Below are positions 1 through 6,711 of a DNA stretch of 64,000 nt, piece after piece. The stretch lies in the NCBI GenBank assembly GCA_002411015.1, contig DHPY01000042.1, positions 1 through 64,000 on the forward strand. The letters run 5' to 3'. The notes beneath the pieces are model-generated. The model ran no database searches. It saw nothing but the letters and a program-made list of their open reading frames with translations, and was not told where the DNA came from. The DNA comes from Armatimonadetes bacterium UBA5352. Lineage in GTDB: Bacteria > Armatimonadota > Zipacnadia > Zipacnadales > UBA5352. The position numbers and the translations under genes are program-made. Each line of letters opens with the position of its first letter. The first letter of the stretch is position 1.

Positions 1-58
1 TTTTCAAAGGCGCTGCACTAGTTGGCGTGGTCACGCCGGGCACGAAGGTAGCTCTTCC

Positions 59-1600
59 ATGAACCGCACGCGCCTGTGCCTCGCCGTAGCGCTGATCGGC
101 CTGGGAGCCGCCCTCGCGGATGCCCAGGTCGATTTGCCGCCGGTTCGCGCCGCCATCGCCGACCTCGCGCAGAGGCTGGCGGTGCCTGAGGGCCAGATAC
201 GCCTCATCAGCACCGAGGCGGTCACCTGGCCGGACGCCTCGCTCGGGAACCCGCAGCCGGGGATGGTCTACCTCCAGGTACTGACCGACGGCTACCGGGT
301 GATCCTCCAGGATACGACCACGCGCTACGAGTATCACACCGACCTGGGCACGCGCGTGACGCTGGTTGGCGAGCTGTCAGCGGGGCTTCCGGAGGCTCCC
401 GCCACCGGCGGCGACAGCTTCAGCGTCTGGGACGGCTCGGTGGACATGCTGGGCGGCTTCAGGCCGGTCAACCTGCCGCCCGGCTCGAGCTTCGGCCCCG
501 GCGGCACGGGCGCGGCGTTTCCCGAGGAGTACGGCACCGGCTCATTCAGGCCGTTCTGGGAGGGCTGGGGCTCGGGCGTGAGCACCGGCACAACCCCTGG
601 AACGAATGCGGGGATGCAGTTCCGCGAGGACAACTGGGGGGGCCTCATCGGCAACCGCCGCTTCATAGAGGCCGGGAGGAGGGGTGGCAGCGTAGACGTG
701 ATCGTACAGCAGGCGGGTGCCGCCACTGTCGCAGGCAGTGCAGGCGGACTTGGGCCGCTGCTGATCGCTGCGGCGGCCGTCGGGCGGGAGCAGGGGGGGC
801 GCGAGTGGCTTGGCCGCAGGTTCTTCGCAGCAGCGCCACAGGTTGACCTGATCGCGCTTGCCTACGATGGCGGCTCGATGGCGGGCGGCTGGCTGCGCTC
901 GTCGGCGATCTACGACAGCTTCTACGGCGAGATCGGGCTGGAGACGCTCGGCAGGCTCGATGGCGATGGCTGGGGGACGCGCGTGAGCGAACTATTCGTC
1001 GCCGACCGCATCGGAGCGACCGACGTCATCGCCGGCCGCCAGCGGTACCTGGAGGGGCCGGTCATCAACAGCGGCCTCGGGGCGCTGTTTGGCGTCACGC
1101 ACTTCGATGGCGTGAGCGTCCAGCATCGCGGCCCGGCGTGCACCGCGACCGCGGCCTGGGTCGAGGGCTACGCGGGCTGGGGCGAGGACGATGACCGGCG
1201 CGGATGGTTCGCGCGGCTCTCGGCCCCGGCAGCCGGGGGCAGCCTTGGCGCGAACGTGCTCTATGACGCCGCCGCGGGCGACTGGGGCCTGAGCGTGGAT
1301 GGATCGCTGCCGGCGATTCCGGGCGATCTTGACCTCTACGCCGAGGTGGGCGAGGATCCGCGGGGGCGCTCGCTCTACACTGTGGGCGCCTACCTGCCGT
1401 GCCTCTACCGCGCGGCGAACGTTGACCTGTTCGTGGAATACGCCGACCGCGACAGCTTCGACTCGGTCTTCTCCGCCACGGGCTACTGGCAGGCGGGTGG
1501 CGACTGGACCGGGCTCGCGGGCGCGCGTCTGCCTCAGGATCGCGACGTGGAGTTCGCGCTGGGCGCTGCCTGGCGCTTTGATGGCTCACGGGGGCAGTAG
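59..1600 (+). CDS. secreted beta-rich protein with N-terminal WPDASLG-type domain
   Basis: A 513-residue protein with a clear signal peptide (residues 1-23, ending ALADAQ), so it is exported. Residues about 25-115 carry a compact motif set (WPDASLGNPQPGM, then QVLTDGYR and YEYHTD). I know this arrangement from many uncharacterised secreted proteins, where the usual form is WPDxSLGCPxPGM; here the Cys is replaced by Asn. The rest is rich in Gly, aromatic residues and alternating hydrophobics, which suggests a beta-barrel or beta-sandwich, perhaps in the outer membrane. No catalytic motif is visible. The ATG follows a GAAGG element at about 44-48. The lipoprotein gene begins 36 bases downstream, so the two may be co-transcribed. 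Function unknown. Confidence 0.75.
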   Translation: MNRTRLCLAVALIGLGAALADAQVDLPPVRAAIADLAQRLAVPEGQIRLISTEAVTWPDASLGNPQPGMVYLQVLTDGYRVILQDTTTRYEYHTDLGTRVTLVGELSAGLPEAPATGGDSFSVWDGSVDMLGGFRPVNLPPGSSFGPGGTGAAFPEEYGTGSFRPFWEGWGSGVSTGTTPGTNAGMQFREDNWGGLIGNRRFIEAGRRGGSVDVIVQQAGAATVAGSAGGLGPLLIAAAAVGREQGGREWLGRRFFAAAPQVDLIALAYDGGSMAGGWLRSSAIYDSFYGEIGLETLGRLDGDGWGTRVSELFVADRIGATDVIAGRQRYLEGPVINSGLGALFGVTHFDGVSVQHRGPACTATAAWVEGYAGWGEDDDRRGWFARLSAPAAGGSLGANVLYDAAAGDWGLSVDGSLPAIPGDLDLYAEVGEDPRGRSLYTVGAYLPCLYRAANVDLFVEYADRDSFDSVFSATGYWQAGGDWTGLAGARLPQDRDVEFALGAAWRFDGSRGQ

Positions 1601-1636
1601 CATCATCGGGGTCCCATCATGCGGAGGATGACCATC

Positions 1637-2659
1637 ATGAAGCGGTACCTGCTCATCGTGGCGCTCACAGTTGTCGGTCTGGCGATGATGATCGGGCAGT
1701 TCGGGTGCGGCGGTGGTGGCGACGACTACGCCGGCCAGGGCACCGGCACGATCGCGCTCGGCGTCATCTTCCCGCCGCGGCCCAGTCAGGTGAGCCCGGC
1801 GGCGGGCGAGGGCCTGCCGAACGCCACCAACAGCGTGCGCATCACCATCAGCGGCGCCACCGGCGGGGGCGGCGGCACGGAGCCATGGACGCGCGAGGCG
1901 GTTCTCGTCCGGCCGGCAGGCGGCGGCACCGTCCAGACGCAGTTCCAGAACATCCCGGTAGGCTCCTGTACGGTTCTCGCGCAGGCGTATGGCACGAACG
2001 ACGGCACCGGCCAGATCATCGCCGAGGCGCAGACGAATGCCGCAGTCACCTCGGGCAATACCACGAACGTGACCATGACCGTTGACACGCTGGCCGTCAG
2101 CGTGGACATCCCGGCGACGCTCAACATGGAGTACGGGCAGTCGGTCAATGTCACGCCCGTGGCGCTGGACGCGGACGGAAATGTCTGCATCAATGTGAAC
2201 TACGCCTGGACGAACACCGCACCTGCGGTTGTCTCTGTGCCCTCGACAGGCAGCAGCGTCACCTTCGCCGCGCTGGCCAATGGCACCGCCGATGTGACAG
2301 TCACCGACAGCCGCTCGGGCGAGCAGGACACGTGCCACGTAAGTGTCCTCACGCGCGCGCCGGTGAAGGTCGTGCTCGACCCGACCAGCGCCAACCTCTT
2401 TCTGCAGGGCGACCCGAGCACGGTGCAGATCAACGCGACCGCGCTCGATGCGACCGATCAGCCCATCAGCTACGCCGTCATCACCTTCGCGAGCGCCGGC
2501 GACACTGTGGCCTCCGTGAGCCCGACCGGGCTTGTGACCGCGAACGGAGCGGGTGTCGCCAGTATAACGGTGACCGCGACCACTCCAACCGGCAGCGCCC
2601 AGGCGATCTTCCCGGTAGTGGTCACCGACACGGGCAAGCTTGGAATCGTCGTGAGGTAG
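1637..2659 (+). CDS. Big2-like (bacterial Ig-like) lipoprotein
   Basis: A 340-residue exported protein. I chose the ATG at 1637 rather than 1619 because GGAGG (1623-1627) lies nine bases before it and the product then starts MKRYLLIVAL, a normal signal peptide. A Cys at residue 24 (QFGC, followed by four Gly) makes a lipoprotein likely, although the lipobox is weak at position -3. Residues about 155-250 and 250-335 resemble two bacterial Ig-like (Big2) domains, with the typical phrases PAVVSVPSTG, VASVSPTGLVTANGAG and ASITVTATTPTG. Such domains act as cell-surface spacers or adhesion modules. It probably shares a transcript with the upstream secreted protein. The ligand is unknown. Confidence 0.8.
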   Translation: MKRYLLIVALTVVGLAMMIGQFGCGGGGDDYAGQGTGTIALGVIFPPRPSQVSPAAGEGLPNATNSVRITISGATGGGGGTEPWTREAVLVRPAGGGTVQTQFQNIPVGSCTVLAQAYGTNDGTGQIIAEAQTNAAVTSGNTTNVTMTVDTLAVSVDIPATLNMEYGQSVNVTPVALDADGNVCINVNYAWTNTAPAVVSVPSTGSSVTFAALANGTADVTVTDSRSGEQDTCHVSVLTRAPVKVVLDPTSANLFLQGDPSTVQINATALDATDQPISYAVITFASAGDTVASVSPTGLVTANGAGVASITVTATTPTGSAQAIFPVVVTDTGKLGIVVR

Positions 2660-2698
2660 CTTCGCCGCGGTTTGCGCCTCAGATCAGGCCTTGCAGGT

Positions 2699-2732
2699 GC
2701 GGTGGTTCGCGAAGCAGCTTGCGAACCGCCGC
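2699..2732. terminator. inverted repeat between convergent genes
   Basis: A 12-bp stem (2699-2710 with 2721-2732, one G-U pair in RNA) encloses a 10-base loop. It lies between the ends of the convergent lipoprotein gene (2659) and epimerase gene (2781). It has no T run, so it is at best a hairpin-type terminator or 3'-end stabiliser usable from both sides. Confidence 0.45.
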
Positions 2733-2780
2733 TCTGCCTCCATGCTCCCGATCATCACGAGGTCGACGTCGCCCCGCGCC

Positions 2781-3782
2781 TCACAGGCCCAGTTCCAACT
2801 CCCCCACTCGGCGCTGGGCGGCAATCAGCCGATCCTCCCAGTCGGACTGGTCGGAGTCCGGGATGCGTCCCTCGCGGTCCATCGCCTCCAGCACGCGCCC
2901 CAGGGCGTCCTCGAGGGGCACACGCGGGCGGAACTCCGGCACATCGCGCATGAGCCGGGCGGGGCTGTAGATCGTGTTGTGCGAGAAGATGCTCGTGCAG
3001 GTGCCGAGCGCGGGCGCACCGACCGCGAGGAGCGTCGAGAGCGGGACGCCCACCATCTCCACCTCTCGCCCGATCACTCGCATCGCGATGTGGTGGTACT
3101 CCTCCCACGTGCCGAACTCCGGGCGCGTCATGTTGTAGGTCCGCCCGAAGCACCGCTCGCGGCCGAGGACATTGACGTACGCAAGCGCAGCGTCATCCAC
3201 GTAGAGCCACTGGTGCAGCGCGCGGCCGTCGCCGCAGACAACGATCGGCTTGCCCTTGCGCACGCGGTCAATCCAGCTCGGGTTGGCGTTGCAGTCGAGC
3301 TGGCGCAGCATCGGCCAGCGCGGGCCGAAGGTGGTCGAGGGTCTGATAATGGTGACCGGGAAGTCATCGCGGTAGTGGGCTTCGAGGAAGACCCGCTCGG
3401 CGGCGGCCTTGTTGGTGCCGTAGGGCGTGATCGGGCGCAGCGGGTGATCCTCGGTGACCGGGAGCCAGTCGTACTCGACGCCGTAGGTGCACACGGTCGA
3501 GGTGAAGATGAGGTGGCCCACGTCGCGGAAGGCGCGCAGCGTGCTCCGCGCGTCATCGGGGTTGTAGCAGATCATGTCTATGGCGGCGTCGAAGCGCTCG
3601 GCCTGCATCGCGGCTTCGAAGTCTGCGCGCTCCTGGCGGTCGCCTGGCAGATGCCGGACGCCGTCGGGCAGGCCGGGGCGCTGGCCGCGGTTGTAGACGC
3701 ATACCTCATGCCCCTCCTCGAGGAGCAGTCGGACGATGCTGGTGCTGATGTTGCCGGTACCACCGACTACGCACACTCTCAT
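2781..3782 (-). CDS. NAD-dependent epimerase/dehydratase (extended SDR)
   Basis: A 333-residue extended short-chain dehydrogenase. The N-terminus MRVCVVGGTGNIS contains the GxxGxxG dinucleotide-binding loop (residues 7-13), and Tyr121/Lys125 in YGTNK form the YxxxK catalytic pair. Thr95/Ser96 after HLIF fit the catalytic Ser/Thr position. The family normally acts on nucleotide sugars or related keto-sugars; the substrate here cannot be read. I chose the start at 3782, not the longer frame to 3908, because the Rossmann strand begins there and GGGAGG lies eight bases upstream. It is divergent from the aminotransferase gene at 4192 across a hairpin-rich spacer, so the pair may share control. Confidence 0.87.
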   Translation of the reverse strand: MRVCVVGGTGNISTSIVRLLLEEGHEVCVYNRGQRPGLPDGVRHLPGDRQERADFEAAMQAERFDAAIDMICYNPDDARSTLRAFRDVGHLIFTSTVCTYGVEYDWLPVTEDHPLRPITPYGTNKAAAERVFLEAHYRDDFPVTIIRPSTTFGPRWPMLRQLDCNANPSWIDRVRKGKPIVVCGDGRALHQWLYVDDAALAYVNVLGRERCFGRTYNMTRPEFGTWEEYHHIAMRVIGREVEMVGVPLSTLLAVGAPALGTCTSIFSHNTIYSPARLMRDVPEFRPRVPLEDALGRVLEAMDREGRIPDSDQSDWEDRLIAAQRRVGELELGL

Positions 3783-3944
3783 CTTCACGGCCTCCCGGAC
3801 GATCTGTCGGATGCGGGTAAGCTCCTGAGCTTCCGAAGGTTGTCCGCATGAGCGAGCGGGACCTCCCGCATGCGCGTCTGTGCGCGCCGCACATCCGGGC
3901 AGCCCCATCGTCGTGGAGGGGCCGCCCGAGCGAAGCGAGGGTGG

Positions 3945-4044
3945 GTTCCGCCTGCGGAACTCAGCCGCTGTGCCGGCCCCTTGTCGTCAGAACGGCAGGG
4001 CCGGCACAGCGGCTTCGTCGGCGTCCGCAAACGACGCGGACGCC
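3945..4044. repeat. three consecutive hairpins in a divergent intergenic region
   Basis: The 409-base spacer between the divergent genes at 3782 and 4192 holds three perfect inverted repeats in a row. They are 7 bp (3945-3951/3954-3960), 17 bp (3963-3979/3998-4014, loop 18) and 9 bp (4020-4028/4036-4044, loop 7). The 17-bp stem is far beyond chance. The segment could be a small palindromic mobile element, a structured leader or an untranslated RNA. No ORF or known riboswitch motif is seen. Confidence 0.6.
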
Positions 4045-4139
4045 TCCTCACTCCTCGCTGCACTCTCCATGACAGCGGCAACGACCCGGCGAAATCCCGA
4101 CGATTGGTCTCAGAACTGGCCCTCCGCGCCCGCTTCGCC

Positions 4140-4145
4140 TATAAT
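4140..4145 (+). promoter_or_regulatory. candidate -10 box (TATAAT)
   Basis: A perfect TATAAT stands out in GC-rich surroundings 46 bases before the aminotransferase start codon. No convincing TTGACA-like -35 element is visible at 16-18 bases upstream, so the promoter call is tentative. Confidence 0.45.
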
Positions 4146-4191
4146 GCGGCAGCTCCGAACACAAGAGACCCGTTGAGAAGGTGAGTTGCAC

Positions 4192-5460
4192 ATGTCCGAG
4201 AGCCTTGCGATCCATGGCGGCACGCCTGCGGTAGCTGAGGGAGTTGTCGATACGCGCTGGCCCGTGATTGATGGTAGCGACCGGGAGGCGGTCGTCCGCG
4301 CCCTCGATTGGCCGAGCCACACCGCGAACTCTCCGGAGGTCAAGCAGCTCGTGGAGGAGTGGTGCGCGTGGCAGGGCGCGAAGCACTGCCTGGCGACCAA
4401 CAGCGGCACCGCCGCGCTCCACATGGCCGTCGCGGCGGTCGGGATCGAGCCGGGCGATGAGGTCATCACCTCCGCGTTCAGTTGGACCTCCACCGCCACC
4501 TGCGTGCTGCACCACAACGCGATCCCGGTCTTCATCGACGTCGACCCGGTCACGATCAGCCTCGACCCGAAGCTCATCGATGCCGCCGTCTCCGACCGCA
4601 CGAAGGCGGTCATCGTGCCGCACCTGCACGGCCTCTCAGCGGACATGCAGCCGGTCATCGAGGCCTGCGAGCGCCACGGGCTGCGGCTGATCGAGGACTG
4701 CTGCCAGAGCCACGGGGCGAAGTACCGCGGCGCGAAGGTTGGCAGCATGGGCGACGTCGCGACCTTCAGCCTCAACCAGAACAAGAACCTCTCCGCCGGT
4801 GAGGGCGGCCTGCTGACCACAGACGATGACGAGGTCTACGAGAAGGCCGCTCGGCTCTGGCAGTTCGGGGAGATCCGCAAGCCGGACGGGACCCGCGACA
4901 TGAACGCGCATGGTATGGGCTGGATGTACCGCACCTCCGGACTCTCGGCGGCATTCGCCCGGGCGCAGCTTGCGAAGCTCGATCGCTACACGGAGATCTT
5001 CCAGGAGAACGCCCGCTACCTCTCCAGCGCGCTGGCGGAGATCCCCGGTGTCGAGCCGCCTGCGGAGCCCGAGGGCTACGAGCACGTCTACTACAACTAC
5101 GCGGTGCGCTTCCAGCCCGAGCAGCTTGGCCTCGACGTGGACGCGCGCAGCTTCCGCGAGAAGGTCTCAGCGGCCCTCAACGCCGAGGGCGTGCAGGTGG
5201 CGCAGTGGTGGAACATCGCGCTGCCGGACATGGTGCTCTTCCAGAACAAGGACGGCTACGGGAAGGGCTGCCCGTGGGCCTGCCCGCACACGCGCCCGGA
5301 GATCAGCTACGAGAACCTCGATCTGCCGGAGACGCGCCGGTGGCTCGCGGAGTACGCGCTGGTACGACATCTCCATGCGCCCAATGACCTGTCGGTCATG
5401 AAGGCGTACGTGGGCGCATTCGAGAAGGTCTTCGCCAGCCTCGACAGCGTGCTCGGGTAA
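4192..5460 (+). CDS. DegT/DnrJ/EryC1/StrS-family PLP aminotransferase
   Basis: A 422-residue fold-type I PLP enzyme of the family that aminates keto-sugars or, in some branches, makes aminocyclitols and AHBA. Visible features are the cofactor-phosphate region TNSGTAALHMAV (about 69-80), the Asp in LIEDCCQSHGA (Asp169) that contacts the pyridine nitrogen, and Lys198 in SLNQNKNLSAGEGG as the Schiff-base lysine. The start at 4192 is preceded by AAGGTGAG with suitable spacing; a TTG six bases upstream (4186) is less likely. It is followed 35 bases later by a uroporphyrinogen-decarboxylase-family gene in the same direction, probably one operon. A role in amino-sugar biosynthesis is the default family inference. 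Confidence 0.9.
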   Translation: MSESLAIHGGTPAVAEGVVDTRWPVIDGSDREAVVRALDWPSHTANSPEVKQLVEEWCAWQGAKHCLATNSGTAALHMAVAAVGIEPGDEVITSAFSWTSTATCVLHHNAIPVFIDVDPVTISLDPKLIDAAVSDRTKAVIVPHLHGLSADMQPVIEACERHGLRLIEDCCQSHGAKYRGAKVGSMGDVATFSLNQNKNLSAGEGGLLTTDDDEVYEKAARLWQFGEIRKPDGTRDMNAHGMGWMYRTSGLSAAFARAQLAKLDRYTEIFQENARYLSSALAEIPGVEPPAEPEGYEHVYYNYAVRFQPEQLGLDVDARSFREKVSAALNAEGVQVAQWWNIALPDMVLFQNKDGYGKGCPWACPHTRPEISYENLDLPETRRWLAEYALVRHLHAPNDLSVMKAYVGAFEKVFASLDSVLG

Positions 5461-5495
5461 CTGAAGCGCAGGATGGCCTGCAAGGGAGACCACCG

Positions 5496-6482
5496 ATGAC
5501 CTCACACGAACGCGTTGTGCGCGCCGTCACCTTCCAGGGCCCGGATCGCGTACCGTACAACCTCCCGGCGCCGTGGGGGAGCGACTTCCGGGGCTGCGGA
5601 GTTGGCGCTGACCCATCGTGGACGCCGGCGGTGAGCACTGAGACCGAGCACGAGGACGAGTTCCACTGCGTCTGGCGGAAGCTCCCCGGCGACCGGACCA
5701 TGGGGCAGGTCGTCGGCCATCCGCTGAGCGACTACGCGCTGCTGGATGACTTCGAGTGGCCCGACTACACGGTGGATGCGCGCTACGAGGCAGCGCGCAA
5801 GGCCTGCGCAGAGAACCCTGAGGACAAGTTCCTGCTCGGAAGCATCCCGATGAGCCTCATCCACCGGCTAGAGTATCTGCGCGGACATGTGGAGGCATGG
5901 ACCGACCCCTACGAGCACCCGGAGGAGCTTCGCCGGCTGCTGAACACGCTCGGGGACATCGCGATAGTGGCGGTGGATCGCCTCGCCGACGCGGGAGCGC
6001 ATGCGGTCATGTCCTGCGATGACTGGGGGCTGCAGGACCGGCCGATGCTCTCCCCCGCGATCTTCGCGGAGTTCTTTAAGCCGGTCTACCACCGCGTCTA
6101 TCACCACGCGCACGAGCGCGGGCTGCTGACCTTTTTGCATAGTTGCGGCCACATCACCGACCTGCTGGAGCACTTCATCGAGGCGGAGCTTGATCTCATC
6201 CAGCAGGATCAGCAGGAGAACATGGGCGTGGAGGAGCTGGCCCGCCGCTTCGGCGGGCGGCTGTGCTTCTGGTGCCCGGTGGATATCCAGCAGACGATGG
6301 TGCACGGGAGCATTGAGGAGGTCCGCGCCTACGCGCGCAGGCTCATAGACAACCTCGGCCGCTTCAACGGCGGCTTCATCGCGCAGTGGTATGCCTCGCC
6401 CGATGCTGTAGCGCACAGCCGCGAGAAGATCGACGCGATGGCGGAGGAGTTCGTGACCTACGGCGCGACCGTCTACGCCTGA
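5496..6482 (+). CDS. uroporphyrinogen decarboxylase (URO-D) family protein
   Basis: A 328-residue protein of the URO-D/methyltransferase superfamily. The N-terminus MTSHERVVRAVTFQGPDRVP is the usual family opening, and LHSCGHITDLLEHFIE (about residues 210-225) is the HxCG segment that binds metal in the corrinoid methyltransferase branch (MtaA/CmuA-like). It is unlikely to be the haem-pathway HemE: that enzyme is about 350 residues and has an N-terminal FMRQAGR-type substrate motif, which is absent. Its start has a GGGAG ribosome-binding site eight bases upstream. It lies just behind the aminotransferase gene. The substrate, perhaps a small methylated or carboxylated compound, cannot be assigned. 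Confidence 0.83.
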   Translation: MTSHERVVRAVTFQGPDRVPYNLPAPWGSDFRGCGVGADPSWTPAVSTETEHEDEFHCVWRKLPGDRTMGQVVGHPLSDYALLDDFEWPDYTVDARYEAARKACAENPEDKFLLGSIPMSLIHRLEYLRGHVEAWTDPYEHPEELRRLLNTLGDIAIVAVDRLADAGAHAVMSCDDWGLQDRPMLSPAIFAEFFKPVYHRVYHHAHERGLLTFLHSCGHITDLLEHFIEAELDLIQQDQQENMGVEELARRFGGRLCFWCPVDIQQTMVHGSIEEVRAYARRLIDNLGRFNGGFIAQWYASPDAVAHSREKIDAMAEEFVTYGATVYA

Positions 6483-6570
6483 GAGAGCTGTCTTCCGATC
6501 AGACCTCCTGCGTTCGCCTCATGCAGTACATCCGCGACGTATTCGTTCTGACTAAGGACGGCAGGAGGTT

Positions 6571-6663
6571 ATGTCCAAATGTACGTCGAATGTGCTGCCT
6601 GCGTGTAAGTGTCGGCACCGGCAGGGACTCGTTCACAGACCGTCTCGGCGTGCGCCGCAATGA
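6571..6663 (+). CDS. possible 30-residue Cys/His-rich peptide
   Basis: In the 229-base gap before the kinase gene an ATG at 6571 opens a 30-codon frame with Cys4, Cys12, Cys14 and His16 (the middle part reads PACKCRHRQ). A GGAGG lies only two bases before the ATG, which is too close for normal initiation. A second ATG at 6580, in another frame, has better spacing but encodes only nine residues. It may be a leader peptide or chance; recorded because the Shine-Dalgarno sequence is otherwise unexplained. Confidence 0.15.
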   Translation: MSKCTSNVLPACKCRHRQGLVHRPSRRAPQ

Positions 6664-6711
6664 CGGGCGGGGCGAGGCGGAGGTCTTGCACGGGCCCATC
6701 AGGAGCTGACC

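Noticed and set aside
6488..6500. TCTTCCGATC resembling the end of a sequencing adapter
   Set aside because: Only ten bases match; surrounding sequence does not continue the adapter, so chance is the simpler explanation.
6580..6609. A nine-codon ORF with two Cys after the strong GGAGG at 6564
   Set aside because: Too short to distinguish from chance; noted only under the 6571 small ORF.
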